64,000 bases of DNA from Blastochloris viridis. GTDB lineage: Bacteria > Pseudomonadota > Alphaproteobacteria > Rhizobiales > Xanthobacteraceae. Positions within the stretch are counted from its first letter, which is position 1; each line of letters opens with the position of its first letter. The notes under the pieces are model-generated. The model was not told where the DNA came from. It was given only the letters and a program-made list of their open reading frames with translations, and ran no database searches. Where the stretch lies: assembly GCF_001402875.1 (NCBI RefSeq), contig NZ_CP012946.1, positions 2,706,001 to 2,770,000 of the forward strand. The letters run 5' to 3'. Shown here one piece after another: positions 35,626 to 45,376 of the stretch. The position numbers and the translations under genes were made by a program.

Positions 35626-36180
35626 ATGACCGCTGCCTCAACGCCCGCCGTCCTCCGCTACGACCCGTTGTCCCAGGCGCTGCACTGGCTGACCGCTGCT
35701 GCGGTCATCGCCGCCTTCGCCACCGCGCAGGTGTTCGAGGAGATGGTGAAGGGCCCCGCCAAGACCGAGATGGTCGGGCTGCATATTTCGCTCGGCGTGG
35801 CGGTGATCGCGCTGACCGTGGTGCGATTCGCCTGGATGGCCGCGGCGTCCCGCCCGGTGCCGGTGCCGGGCTCGCCCCTCGTCCAGCTCGCCGCCCGCGC
35901 CATGCACTACGCGCTCTATGCCGCCCTCATCGCTGTGCCGCTGACCGGCATGCTGATGGTGTGGGCCAAGGGCCGCGACATCGGCGTGTTCGGGCTGTTC
36001 GTGCTGCCGCCGCTGGTCGCGCCCGACCGCGAGATGGCGCATGGCTTCGAGGAGATGCACGAGTTCGCCGGCAACCTGATCGTGATTCTGGCCGGCGTCC
36101 ACGCCGCGGCGGCGATCTTCCACCAGCTCGCGCTGCGCGACGGCGCCCTGGCCCGGATGCTGCCCGGCATGCGCGCCTGA
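35626..36180 (+). CDS. Cytochrome b561 family protein
   Basis: A 184-aa di-haem membrane cytochrome b with four helices. YDPLSQALHWLTAAAVIAAF gives the first haem His, LHISLGVAVIALTVVRF the second, and MHYALYAALIAVPLTGML and MHEFAGNLIVILAGVHAAAA the others. AAGGAG precedes the ATG at 35626. It is followed by an SHP-type cytochrome and a DHC-type di-haem cytochrome on the same strand, so it is the likely quinol-side partner of a small electron-transfer chain. Confidence 0.9.
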   Translation: MTAASTPAVLRYDPLSQALHWLTAAAVIAAFATAQVFEEMVKGPAKTEMVGLHISLGVAVIALTVVRFAWMAAASRPVPVPGSPLVQLAARAMHYALYAALIAVPLTGMLMVWAKGRDIGVFGLFVLPPLVAPDREMAHGFEEMHEFAGNLIVILAGVHAAAAIFHQLALRDGALARMLPGMRA

Positions 36181-36221
36181 TTCGCCACCCGATCTCCCAT
36201 CCTCACGATCGAAATGGACCG

Positions 36222-36662
36222 ATGCCGATGATTTGCGCCTCCGTTCGCGCCACCCGCCCGCTCGCGCTCGCCTGCGCCCTGCTGTGGCCCGCCATTGCCC
36301 TGGCCGAGCCCACCGCCGCCCAGCGCACCGTTCTGGACGGCTATGTCGCCGCCGCCCGCACCGGCGAGCCGGGCTTCGCCGCCACCGCCGAGCGCGGCCG
36401 GGCCTTCTTCTTCGCCCAGCACGGCGGCGGCAAGCCGGACACCCCGGCCTGCACCGCCTGCCACACCGCCGACCTCAAGGGCCCTGGCCGCGCCAAGGCC
36501 GGCAAGCCGATCGAACCGATGGCCGCCTCGGTGGCGCCGGGCCGCTACACCGACCCGGCCGAGGTCGAGAAGTGGTTCGGCCGCAACTGCAAGGACGTGC
36601 TCGGCCGCGCCTGCTCCGCGCAGGAAAAGGCGGACAGCCTGGCCTTCCTGCTCAGCCAGTGA
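36222..36662 (+). CDS. SHP-type cytochrome c (DUF1924)
   Basis: A 146-aa periplasmic cytochrome with a signal peptide ending AIALA (about residue 28) and one haem motif, CTACH (77-81). The C-terminal KWFGRNCKDVLGRAC resembles sphaeroides haem protein, where an Asn is the labile haem ligand; here that would be Asn122, flanked by Cys123 and Cys131. SHP binds oxygen and nitric oxide in Rhodobacter. ATGs at 36222 and 36228 are both possible. It is placed between b561 and DHC. Confidence 0.82.
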   Translation: MPMICASVRATRPLALACALLWPAIALAEPTAAQRTVLDGYVAAARTGEPGFAATAERGRAFFFAQHGGGKPDTPACTACHTADLKGPGRAKAGKPIEPMAASVAPGRYTDPAEVEKWFGRNCKDVLGRACSAQEKADSLAFLLSQ

Positions 36663-36689
36663 ACCCCGATGACCTCAAGGACGGATGAC

Positions 36690-37223
36690 ATGCCTCGTTG
36701 GATCAAGATCGGCGCCCTCGCCGCCGGGCCTCTCGCCGCGCTGGCGCTGGTGGCAACGCCGCTGATCGCCCACGATCGCGGCCATGGCGGCGACCATCGC
36801 CGCGGCCACGACGTGCGGCTCGCACCGGTATCGGACCCGGTGGTGGCCAAGGAATGCGCGTCCTGCCACATGCTCTATCCGCCCGGCCTGCTGCCGGCGC
36901 GGTCGTGGGTGGCGCTCATGGCCGGGCTGGACGACCATTTCGGCGACAACGCCGCGCTCGATGATGCGACCGCGCGCCGGGTCACCGACGACCTCACCGC
37001 CAATGCCGCCGACAAAGCCGGCAACAACCGCGTGACGCTGCGCGGACTGGCGGCGACCGACGCTCCGCTGCGCATCACCGAGCTGCCGTCGTGGCAGCGC
37101 AAGCACGAGCGCAAGGACCGCGTCGCCCCGGCGGCGTTGAAACGCGCCGGCGCCAAGTTCAAGGGCGACTGCAAGGCCTGCCACAAGCAGGCCGAGCAGG
37201 GCTGGTTCGACGACGACGATTGA
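36690..37223 (+). CDS. Di-haem cytochrome c (DHC type)
   Basis: A 177-aa secreted protein. A signal-type N-terminus MPRWIKIGALAAGPLAALAL is followed by a His-rich linker (HDRGHGGDHRRGH). The two haem motifs are CASCH (56-60) and CKACH (161-165). DHC is the electron donor to SHP in Rhodobacter. AAGGA lies eight bases before the ATG at 36690, preferred over 36669. The acidic tail DDDD is notable. Third gene of the cluster. Confidence 0.85.
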   Translation: MPRWIKIGALAAGPLAALALVATPLIAHDRGHGGDHRRGHDVRLAPVSDPVVAKECASCHMLYPPGLLPARSWVALMAGLDDHFGDNAALDDATARRVTDDLTANAADKAGNNRVTLRGLAATDAPLRITELPSWQRKHERKDRVAPAALKRAGAKFKGDCKACHKQAEQGWFDDDD

Positions 37224-37300
37224 TCGGGACGCCGGCCGACCTGGCCGGCATCCCGCCGCCGTTCGCCGAAACTCCGCTTCCGCATGGGGATTTTCGGCGA

Positions 37301-37340
37301 GGTGGGATCCGGACTCACGACGTGATCTCCGGATCCCACC
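37301..37340. repeat. Near-perfect 40-bp palindrome
   Basis: GGTGGGATCCGGA (37301-37313) pairs perfectly with TCCGGATCCCACC (37328-37340), and the loop itself contains TCACG-A-CGTGA. It lies in the 255-bp gap between DHC and lgt. There is no T-tract, so it is a palindromic repeat or protein-binding site rather than a simple terminator. Confidence 0.6.
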
Positions 37341-37478
37341 AAAGACCGCTGACGCGCCGATGACGCGGCGGGTGGAATCGGCGCGTTCCGGCCGGCATAA
37401 CGGCCCCGCGCCCGCCGCGTCCCTATCTGAAGCGAAGCGGCCTTGACGAGCCGGGCGGCGGCGGGCACTTCCGTCCTC

Positions 37479-38318
37479 ATGCTACCGATGCTCGCTTCGC
37501 CGCCGTTGCTCGCCATTCCGTTTCCGGCGTTCGACCCCATTTTGGTGTCGATCGGCCCGTTCGCCATCCGCTGGTATGCGCTGGCCTATATCGGCGGCCT
37601 CATGCTCGGCTGGTGGCTGACGCGGCGCCTGGTGTCCAACCCGGCGCTGTGGGGCGGCACCGCCCCGATGAAGCCGTCCGATCTCGACGACGCGCTGCTT
37701 TGGATCGCGCTCGGCGTCATCCTCGGCGGCCGGCTGGGCTTCGTGCTGGTCTACAATTTCGATTATTACAGCCAGCACCCGGTCGACGCGCTGATGGTGT
37801 GGCGCGGCGGCATGTCGTTCCACGGCGGCTTCGTCGGCACCGTGGTGGCGATGGTGCTGTTCGCCCGGAGCCGCGGCATCCCGGTGTGGTCGCTGTTCGA
37901 CCTCGTCGCCGCCACCGTTCCGATCGGGCTGTTCCTCGGCCGCATCGCCAATTTCATCAATTCGGAACTGTGGGGCCGCGTCACCGACGTGCCGTGGGGG
38001 GTGATCTTCCCCAACGGCGGGCCGGAGCCGCGCCACCCCAGCCAGCTTTATCAGGCGGGGCTGGAGGGCATCTGCCTGTTCGCGCTGGCGATGGTCGCGA
38101 TCCGGCTTGGCGCGTTGCGCCGGCCCGGTTTGGTCGCGGCGATGTTCGCCACCGGCTACGGCATCGCCCGCACCGTCGGCGAGCTGTTCCGCCAGCCCGA
38201 CCCGCAGATCGGCTTTCTGTGGGGCGGCATGACCATGGGCATGCTGCTGTCGTTCCCGATGATCGTGGTCGGGGTGATCTTCATCGTCCGCGCACTGATC
38301 AAGCCGGCGCGGGGATGA
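37479..38318 (+). CDS. lgt: Prolipoprotein diacylglyceryl transferase
   Basis: Transfers diacylglyceryl from phosphatidylglycerol to the lipobox cysteine, the first step of lipoprotein maturation. The protein is 279 aa with seven membrane helices. The Lgt signature is GRIANFINSELWGR, preceded by FHGGFVGTVVAMVLFARSRG, which includes the essential HGG. The ATG at 37479 is preferred; a TTG at 37443 is the alternative. The stop overlaps the next ATG (ATGA). Confidence 0.93.
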   Translation: MLPMLASPPLLAIPFPAFDPILVSIGPFAIRWYALAYIGGLMLGWWLTRRLVSNPALWGGTAPMKPSDLDDALLWIALGVILGGRLGFVLVYNFDYYSQHPVDALMVWRGGMSFHGGFVGTVVAMVLFARSRGIPVWSLFDLVAATVPIGLFLGRIANFINSELWGRVTDVPWGVIFPNGGPEPRHPSQLYQAGLEGICLFALAMVAIRLGALRRPGLVAAMFATGYGIARTVGELFRQPDPQIGFLWGGMTMGMLLSFPMIVVGVIFIVRALIKPARG

Positions 38319-39394
38319 CGCCGCTCCAGCGCGAGATTGCCGAGCTGATCCGCACCGACGGGCCGCTGTCGCTGGCGCGCTACATGGCGCTGTGCCTCGG
38401 CCACCCGCGGCTCGGCTATTACGTCACGCGCGACCCGCTCGGCCGGACCGGCGACTTCGTCACCGCACCGGAAATCTCGCAGATGTTCGGCGAGCTGGTC
38501 GGGCTGTGGTGCGCCGACGCCTGGGTGCGGATGAACCAGCCGGCGCAAATCGCCCTGGTCGAACTCGGCCCTGGCCGCGGCACGCTGATGGCCGATACGC
38601 TGCGGGCGCTGAAGGTGGTGCCGGCGCTGCGGGCCGCCGTCTCGGTGCATCTGGTCGAAACCAGCCCGGTGCTGCGGCAGCACCAGCGCATGGCGCTCGC
38701 CGGCGCCGGGGTTCCGATCGCCTGGCACGACCGGCTGGATGAGGTGCCAGCCGGCCCGATGCTGCTGATTGCAAACGAGTTTCTCGACGCCCTGCCGATC
38801 ATCCAGCTGGTGAGGACGCCCCAAGGCTGGCACGAGCGCCAGGTCGGCCTCGATGGCGGGACGCTCGCCTTCGGCCTGTCGCCGGTGCGCTATCCTGACG
38901 CCGCCATCCCCACCGCATTCGGCGGCGTCCCGATCGGCAGCCTGATCGAACTCTCGCCGGCGCGGGCCGCGGCGGCGCGCGACATCGCCGCCCGTGTGGC
39001 CACCGACGGCGGCGCGGCGCTGCTGATCGATTACGGCCACGCCCTGAGCGGCGTCGGCGACACCTTCCAGGCGGTGAGGGGCCACGCCTTCGCCGACCCG
39101 CTTTCCGACCCCGGTGAGGCCGACCTCACCAGCCACGTCGATTTCGCCGCGCTGGCGGCAGCCGCCCGCGAGGCCGGCGCTTCGGTGCACGGCCCGGTGA
39201 CGCAGGGCGCCTTCCTCAAGGCGCTCGGCATCGACGCGCGGGCGGCACGGCTGGCGGCGGCTGCGCCCGATCAAGCCGAGGGCATCGCAGCGGCGCGGCA
39301 TCGTCTTACCGGTGCCGACGCCATGGGCGATCTGTTCAAGGTGCTGGCGGTCAAAGACCCGAGGATGGGGCCGCTGGCAGGGTTCGAGGCTTGA
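38315..39394 (+). CDS. MidA/NDUFAF7-like SAM methyltransferase
   Basis: A 359-aa protein of the DUF185 family. Signatures are LGYYVTRDPLGRTGDFVTAP then EISQMFGELVGLWC, the SAM-binding IALVELGPGRGTLMAD, ANEFLDALPI and LIDYGH. Eukaryotic members methylate an arginine of a complex I subunit; the bacterial substrate is not known. It overlaps lgt by four bases and is followed by pgeF, a common alphaproteobacterial trio. Confidence 0.88.
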   Translation: MTPLQREIAELIRTDGPLSLARYMALCLGHPRLGYYVTRDPLGRTGDFVTAPEISQMFGELVGLWCADAWVRMNQPAQIALVELGPGRGTLMADTLRALKVVPALRAAVSVHLVETSPVLRQHQRMALAGAGVPIAWHDRLDEVPAGPMLLIANEFLDALPIIQLVRTPQGWHERQVGLDGGTLAFGLSPVRYPDAAIPTAFGGVPIGSLIELSPARAAAARDIAARVATDGGAALLIDYGHALSGVGDTFQAVRGHAFADPLSDPGEADLTSHVDFAALAAAAREAGASVHGPVTQGAFLKALGIDARAARLAAAAPDQAEGIAAARHRLTGADAMGDLFKVLAVKDPRMGPLAGFEA

Positions 39395-39426
39395 TCGACT
39401 GCCCCCGAACCAGCGAAATTGCATCC

Positions 39427-40209
39427 ATGGAAACCGCTCCCCTGCCCGTCATCACCTCGCCGCAACTGGCCGCGCTCGGCCATGTCCGCCACGCCTTCTT
39501 CACCCGCCAGGGCGGAGCGTCGGCGGGCATCTATGCCAGCCTCAATGGCGGCCAGGGCTCCAGCGACGATCCCGCCCTTGTTCAAGAGAACCGGGCGCGG
39601 ATGGTGGCGGCGCTCGGCGTCGCCGGCCCGCTGGTCAGCGTCTACCAGGTGCATTCGCCGAACGTGGCGACGGTGCGGGAGCCGTGGGAGCGCGGCACGG
39701 CACCCAAGGCCGACGCCATGGTGACCGACCGTCCGGGGATCGCGCTCGGCATCACCACCGCCGACTGCGGCCCGGTGCTGTTCGCCGACCGCGAGGCCGG
39801 TATTATCGGCGCCGCCCACGCCGGCTGGCGCGGCGCGGTCGACGGCGTGCTGGCCGCCACCGTCGAGGCGATGGTGCAGCTCGGCGCGGCGCGCGCGCGC
39901 ATCATTGCCGCCATCGGCCCGGTGATCCGCCAGCCATCCTATGAGGTCGGCCCCGATTTCGTCGCCCGGGTCGCGGCGGCGCAAGCTGGCAGCGAGCGCT
40001 ACTTCATAGCCAGTGCCGGCGACCGGGTGAGGTTCGACCTGCCCGGCTTCATCCGCGACCGGCTGGCGGACGCCGGGGTCGGCACCATCGAGGACCTCGG
40101 CCTCGATACCTATGCCGACGACACCCGGTTCTTCAGCTATCGCCGCACCACCCACCGCGGCGAGCCGGACTACGGCCGCCTGATCAGCGCCATCGCGCTG
40201 GTGCGGTAA
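39427..40209 (+). CDS. pgeF: Peptidoglycan editing factor PgeF (laccase-domain)
   Basis: A 260-aa protein of the YfiH family. HAFFTRQGGASAGIYASLN is near the N-terminus. YQVHSPNV, TTADCGPVLFAD and AAHAGWRGAVDGVL hold the His/Cys zinc-site residues, and RFFSYRR ends the protein. E. coli YfiH removes wrongly incorporated residues in peptidoglycan precursors; related proteins act on purine nucleosides. The ATG at 39427 starts the family part; a TTG at 39391 overlaps the methyltransferase stop and could allow coupling. Confidence 0.9.
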   Translation: METAPLPVITSPQLAALGHVRHAFFTRQGGASAGIYASLNGGQGSSDDPALVQENRARMVAALGVAGPLVSVYQVHSPNVATVREPWERGTAPKADAMVTDRPGIALGITTADCGPVLFADREAGIIGAAHAGWRGAVDGVLAATVEAMVQLGAARARIIAAIGPVIRQPSYEVGPDFVARVAAAQAGSERYFIASAGDRVRFDLPGFIRDRLADAGVGTIEDLGLDTYADDTRFFSYRRTTHRGEPDYGRLISAIALVR

Positions 40210-40308
40210 CCAGCCGACACCTCGACTTGGCTTTAATATTTCATTAAACATGCCGCTGCGCGCCGTTGAGCGCGCAGGTGTCGCTCACGCGATCGGCATG
40301 GAGTTGGC

Positions 40309-40974
40309 ATGCGGGGGGATGGACGCTCGACCCGGATTGGCGGCAGGAAAACGGGCGGAGAGCGGTTGCGGCGCGTCGCGCTCGCCCTCGCGGTGCCGGT
40401 TGCGGCCGCTGGCTGTGTCTCTTCCAACGCACCGGCGCCGACCGTCGGCGCCAGCGCTCTCGTTCCCGTCGCCTTCGAGTCCATCACCGGCGCGCCGCAG
40501 CCGGTGTTCGACCGCCTTGTCGCTGACATCGCCAAGGAATCCGTCGCTCGGCGGGTGCTGATCGTCTCCCGCACCGACAAGGCCGAATACCGGGTGCGCG
40601 GCTATCTGTCGTCCCATTCTGAGGGCGCGGACGGCAGGGTCGCCTGGGTGCTCGACGTGTTCGACACCAGCCGGCGGCGGACCGTACGGCTGTCCGGCGA
40701 GGAGCCGGCCGCAGCCGGCGAGTCGTGGGCCGGCGCCAGCGAGGCCCTGGTCGCCAAGATTGCCGCCCAGAGCGTCGCCGAACTCTCGCAATGGCTGGCG
40801 CAAGCGCCGAGCCAGCCGGCGGCCTCGACCGAGGTCGCGACCGCACCGTCAGGTGACAGTACGGCAACCAGCCCGGCTGAGGCCGAGCAGGCCGCGGCCG
40901 CAGGCGCCGACGACCCCGCTGACGCAGCGCAAACCGGCACCGGCCACGCGGTCGCGAGCTACGCGCCGTATTGA
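40309..40974 (+). CDS. Putative lipoprotein
   Basis: A 221-aa protein with a basic N-terminus, hydrophobic LRRVALALAVPVAAAG and a lipobox ending AAGC at about residue 36. The folded part runs from VPVAFESITGAPQPVFDRLV to QSVAELSQWLA, and the last 60 residues are low-complexity Ala/Thr/Glu. It is probably anchored in the outer or inner membrane after processing by Lgt, whose gene is close by. The family is widespread in Rhizobiales but its role is unknown. The N-terminus before LRRVA is longer than usual for a signal peptide, so a later start is possible. Confidence 0.75.
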   Translation: MRGDGRSTRIGGRKTGGERLRRVALALAVPVAAAGCVSSNAPAPTVGASALVPVAFESITGAPQPVFDRLVADIAKESVARRVLIVSRTDKAEYRVRGYLSSHSEGADGRVAWVLDVFDTSRRRTVRLSGEEPAAAGESWAGASEALVAKIAAQSVAELSQWLAQAPSQPAASTEVATAPSGDSTATSPAEAEQAAAAGADDPADAAQTGTGHAVASYAPY

Positions 40975-41204
40975 TCACGCCCGTGTAAACTTGCGTCCGC
41001 GCTATTTACGCCTTGTCACCGTGGCGTTATCAGGACGCCGGCTAAAGCGCGCTCGGGGATAGATACCGACTTTCGCCCCGCCGGGCCGGAGGCTTTCTCG
41101 TCCGTCCGCTGAAATCCCGTTTCGATTTCACGGTTTTCGGCAAGGTTGGGATCAGGGATCGCAACGTTGTCCCTCGGTCTCGTGTAATAGGGACTCTCGA
41201 CGTT

Positions 41205-42158
<954 letters not shown>

Positions 42159-42533
42159 GGCGATGCCGTCGCGGGCGGGAACAGGTCGTCATTCCGGGCG
42201 AGCGTCAGCGAGACCGGGATCGTTTGCACGAAAGAGAATGCGGCAACGCAAAGGCTTAGAGCGATCGCCTCGTGCACCCTTATCGGCGGATGCTCCAAGA
42301 CCACTTCCGGACGATGGTCGCGGGCCTTCGGCCCTTGGCCGCGGCAACGACCATCCGCCTGCCCGACAGGCTTTCCCGGCCGGGAGCGACCGCGCGTCCT
42401 TCCCGCCCGCCCCCGAGTTGAATTTTCGCCCCTCTGCCGCTATAGAGCGCCGTCCCTGTGCGCCTTCGCACCCCTGGAGGCGACGCGCGGGACATCAGCC
42501 GCCCACCGGGCGGCGTTTTCAATCGAGGACACT
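42159..42533. other. Intergenic region with a repeat fragment and a nested hairpin
   Basis: This 375-bp gap separates prs from rplY. CATTCCGGGCGAGCGTCAGC near 42190 is a fragment of a common Rhizobiales intergenic repeat. At 42313-42355 GATGGTCG pairs with CGACCATC around an inner GGGCC-TTC-GGCCC hairpin, a possible structured leader or processing site. No gene is seen. Confidence 0.45.
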
Positions 42534-43226
42534 ATGACCACCATTCGCGAACTCAAGGCGACAGCGCGTGCGCGTAGCGGCAAGGGGGCCGCGCGGGCCG
42601 AGCGTTGCGCCGGCCGAGTCCCGGCCGTGATCTACGGTGCCAAGCAGGCGCCCATCACCATTTCGCTCGAATACGACGAGATCAAAGCCCGCATCTTTGC
42701 CGGCCGCTTCCTCACCACCGTGTTCGACATCCAGCTCGACGGGCAGAAGCATCGCGTCATTCCGCGCGACTATCAGCTCGATCCGGTGCGCGACTTCCCG
42801 ATCCACGTCGACTTCCAGCGTCTGGTGTCGGGGCAGAAGGTCCGCGTCGAGGTGCCGATCCACGTCACCAAGGCCGAGGCATCGCCCGGCGTGAAGCGCG
42901 GCGGCGCCATCAACATCGTCGAGCACACCCTCGCCCTGCTGTGCCCGCCGGAAGCGATCCCGACCGCGATCGACATCGACCTCACCGGCCTCGACATCAA
43001 CCAGTCGGTCCACCTTGGCAACATCGCCCTGCCGGACGGCGTGGTGCCGGCCTCCAAGGACGAGAACCCGACCCTGGTGACGATCGTGGCGCCGTCCGGC
43101 TTCAAGGAAGAGGCTCCGGCAGCCACGGCGGCAACCGCCGCTCCGGCGGCAGCGGCGAAGGCTCCGGCGGCAGCGGCGGCGAAGGCTCCGGCGGCAGCAG
43201 CCAAGGCTCCGGCCGGCAAGAAGTGA
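42534..43226 (+). CDS. rplY: 50S ribosomal protein L25 (CTC form)
   Basis: Binds 5S rRNA in the large subunit. The 230-aa protein has the N-terminal L25 domain (TIRELKATARARSGKGAARA, RVPAVIYGAKQ, RDYQLDPVRDFPIHVDFQRL) and the C-terminal CTC/TL5 domain (EAIPTAIDIDLTGLDINQSV). The tail is a run of Ala/Pro/Lys repeats (AAAKAPA units). GAGGA lies six bases before the ATG at 42534. It is followed by pth 17 bp later, the standard pair. Confidence 0.95.
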   Translation: MTTIRELKATARARSGKGAARAERCAGRVPAVIYGAKQAPITISLEYDEIKARIFAGRFLTTVFDIQLDGQKHRVIPRDYQLDPVRDFPIHVDFQRLVSGQKVRVEVPIHVTKAEASPGVKRGGAINIVEHTLALLCPPEAIPTAIDIDLTGLDINQSVHLGNIALPDGVVPASKDENPTLVTIVAPSGFKEEAPAATAATAAPAAAAKAPAAAAAKAPAAAAKAPAGKK

Positions 43227-43243
43227 TCTGACGGTTCCCCGCG

Positions 43244-43855
43244 ATGAAACTTCTCGTCGGCCTCGGCAATCCCGGGGATCGTTATGCGGGGAACCGGCAC
43301 AATATCGGCGCGATGGCGATCGAGGCCATTCATCGCCGCCACGGCTTCTCGCCGTGGCGGCGGCGCTTCCAAGGCGAGGCCAGTGAAGGCTCCCTCGGCC
43401 GCGAGCGCGCCATTTTGCTGAAACCCACCACCTACATGAACGACTCCGGCCGCGCGGTGGCCGAGGCGCAGCGCTTCTACAAGCTGACGCTGGCCGACAT
43501 CGTGGTGTTCCACGACGAGCTCGATTTGCCGCCGGCCAAGGTGCGGACCAAGCTCGGCGGCGGCATCGCCGGCCATAACGGCCTGCGCTCGATCTCCGCC
43601 CATTGCGGCAACGACTACTGGCGGGTGCGGCTCGGCATCGGCCACCCCGGCGACAAGGCGCTGGTCCATGACTATGTGCTGAACGACTTCGCCAAATCGG
43701 AACGGCCGTGGGTGGAGGCGGTGGCGGACGCAGTGGCCGATTTCGCCGAGCTGATCGCCGCCGGCGACGAGGGCACGTTCCAGAACCGGGTACACCTCGC
43801 GCTCGATGCCAAGGGCTTCGCCAATCCGAAACGGCCGGGCAAGCCGGAGAGCTGA
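43244..43855 (+). CDS. pth: Peptidyl-tRNA hydrolase
   Basis: Releases tRNA from prematurely dropped peptidyl-tRNA. The 203-aa protein has [20 protein letters not shown] with the catalytic His in [36 protein letters not shown] and [12 protein letters not shown]. The C-terminal tail is longer than in E. coli and basic. Cotranscribed with rplY. Confidence 0.96.
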   Translation: MKLLVGLGNPGDRYAGNRHNIGAMAIEAIHRRHGFSPWRRRFQGEASEGSLGRERAILLKPTTYMNDSGRAVAEAQRFYKLTLADIVVFHDELDLPPAKVRTKLGGGIAGHNGLRSISAHCGNDYWRVRLGIGHPGDKALVHDYVLNDFAKSERPWVEAVADAVADFAELIAAGDEGTFQNRVHLALDAKGFANPKRPGKPES

Positions 43856-43879
43856 GCGCGGGCGGTTCAACGTGAGCCC

Positions 43880-43982
43880 TCATGCTGAGGAGGCTGCGCA
43901 GCAGCCGTCTCGAAGCACGAGGGCGGTGTCCGCTGGATCATCCTTCGAGACGCGGCCTTTCGGCCGCTCCTCAGGATGAGGT
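43880..43982. repeat. Rhizobiales palindromic repeat (CTGAGGAG / GTCTCGAAG type), copy 1
   Basis: CTCATGCTGAGGAG with CGTCTCGAAGCACGAGG, then the inverse form ATCCTTCGAGACGCGGCC and GCCGCTCCTCAGGATGAG. The two arms can pair. The same elements occur at 46335-46465. It lies between pth and ychF. Confidence 0.75.
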
Positions 43983-44063
43983 GGCGAGTCAAAGACAGTG
44001 TCGGCTATTACACCGAGCGATCTCAGCCTTGAAGGTCGCCGGCATCAACACGGGAGCGGCCTT

Positions 44064-45161
44064 ATGGGCTTCAAATGCGGCATCGTCGGCCTGCCGAACG
44101 TCGGCAAGTCGACCCTGTTCAACGCGCTGACCCAGACCGCGGCGGCGCAGGCGGCGAACTACCCATTCTGCACCATCGAGCCCAACGTCGGCGAGGTGGC
44201 GGTGCCCGACCCCCGGCTCGATGAGCTAGCGCGCGAGGGCAAGTCGGCGCAGATCATCCCGACCCGCCTCACCTTTGTCGACATCGCCGGCCTGGTGCGC
44301 GGCGCCTCGAAGGGCGAAGGGCTCGGCAACCAGTTCCTCGCCAACATCCGCGAGGTCGACGCCATCGCCCACGTGGTGCGCTGCTTCGAGGACGACGACG
44401 TCACCCACGTCGAGGGCAAGATCGACCCCGTCGCCGACATCGAGACCATCGAGACCGAGCTGATGCTGGCCGACCTCGACAGCCTCGAAAAGCGCGTCGT
44501 CGCCGCCGAGAAGAAGGCCAAGGGCGGCGACAAGGACGCCAAGGAACTCCTCGACCTGATGATGCGCGCCTTGGTGCTGCTGCGCGAGGGCAAGCCGGCG
44601 CGGCTGGTCGAGCTGAAGCAGGGCGAGGACAAGACCTTCGCCGGCCTCGGTCTTTTGTCCTCCAAGCCCGTGCTCTACGTCTGCAACGTCGAGGAAGGCT
44701 CGGCCGCAACCGGCAATTCCGCGTCCGCCAGGGTCGCCCAGCGCGCCAAGGAGGAAGGCGAGCGCTCGGTGGTGATCTCGGCCAAGATCGAAAGCGAGAT
44801 CGCGGTGCTGCCGCCGGCCGAGCGGGCGGAGTATCTCGACGCCGTCGGTCTCACCGAGCCCGGCCTCGACCGCCTGATCCGCGAGGGCTACGCTTTGCTC
44901 GGCCTCGTCACCTATTTCACCGTCGGGCCGAAGGAGACGCGGGCCTGGACCATCACCGCCGGCACCAAGGCGCCCGCCGCCGCCGGCGTCATCCACACCG
45001 ACTTCGAGAAGGGCTTCATCCGCGCCGAGACCATCGCCTATGCCGACTTTGTCGGCTGCGGTGGCGAAGCGGGCGCGCGCGAGGCCGGCAAGCTCAGGCT
45101 CGAGGGCAAGGAGTACGTCGTCGCCGATGGCGACGTGTTGCATTTCCGCTTTGCGAATTGA
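44064..45161 (+). CDS. ychF: YchF/OLA1 ribosome-associated ATPase
   Basis: A 365-aa P-loop protein of the Obg-related group that hydrolyses ATP. GLPNVGKSTLFNALT is the G1 motif and FVDIAGLVRGASKGEGLGN covers the switch region. LYVCNVEEGS stands where the G4 specificity motif would be, without the GTP-type NKxD. The C-terminal TGS domain follows (RAWTITAGTKAPAAAGVIHT). GGGAG lies seven bases before the ATG at 44064. Confidence 0.95.
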   Translation: MGFKCGIVGLPNVGKSTLFNALTQTAAAQAANYPFCTIEPNVGEVAVPDPRLDELAREGKSAQIIPTRLTFVDIAGLVRGASKGEGLGNQFLANIREVDAIAHVVRCFEDDDVTHVEGKIDPVADIETIETELMLADLDSLEKRVVAAEKKAKGGDKDAKELLDLMMRALVLLREGKPARLVELKQGEDKTFAGLGLLSSKPVLYVCNVEEGSAATGNSASARVAQRAKEEGERSVVISAKIESEIAVLPPAERAEYLDAVGLTEPGLDRLIREGYALLGLVTYFTVGPKETRAWTITAGTKAPAAAGVIHTDFEKGFIRAETIAYADFVGCGGEAGAREAGKLRLEGKEYVVADGDVLHFRFAN

Positions 45162-45164
45162 GGG

Positions 45165-45376
45165 GGTTCTCGGGTGATTGGCTCGGCTTCTTGCTTCCCT
45201 CTCCTCTTGTGGGAGAGGGCGCCGAGCGATCGAAAGATCGCGAGGCGGATGAGGCGTGAATTTGGGCGCACTCGAAGGGCCCCCTCACCCGGCTCGACCT
45301 CGCTGACGCTCGGTCTCGCCACCCTCTCCCGCAAGGGGAGAGGGAAGAAAAGCGCCGATCATCCGGAAACCCCGTA
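45165..45376. repeat. Intergenic inverted-repeat element (CCTCTCC/GGAGAGG type)
   Basis: GGGTTCTCGGGTGATTGGC at the left end is mirrored by GCCGATCATCCGGAAACCCC at the right, each followed inward by TTCCCTCTCC or its inverse. The middle has CCCTCACCCGGCTCGACCTC then CCACCCTCTCCCGCAAGG, a widespread Rhizobiales repeat. Its right end runs up to the start of the first MaoC gene. Confidence 0.7.

Noticed and set aside
37301..37340. Palindrome as an intrinsic terminator of the DHC gene
   Set aside because: The stem is strong but there is no T-tract on either strand, and the nested palindrome looks more like a repeat or binding site.
42180..42230. Full copy of the TCCGGGCGAGCG repeat after prs
   Set aside because: Only a short fragment is present without the inverted partner.
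43130..43220. Tandem DNA repeat in the 3' end of rplY as a mobile repeat
   Set aside because: It encodes the usual Ala/Pro/Lys tail of CTC-type L25 and is in frame, so it is ordinary low-complexity coding sequence.
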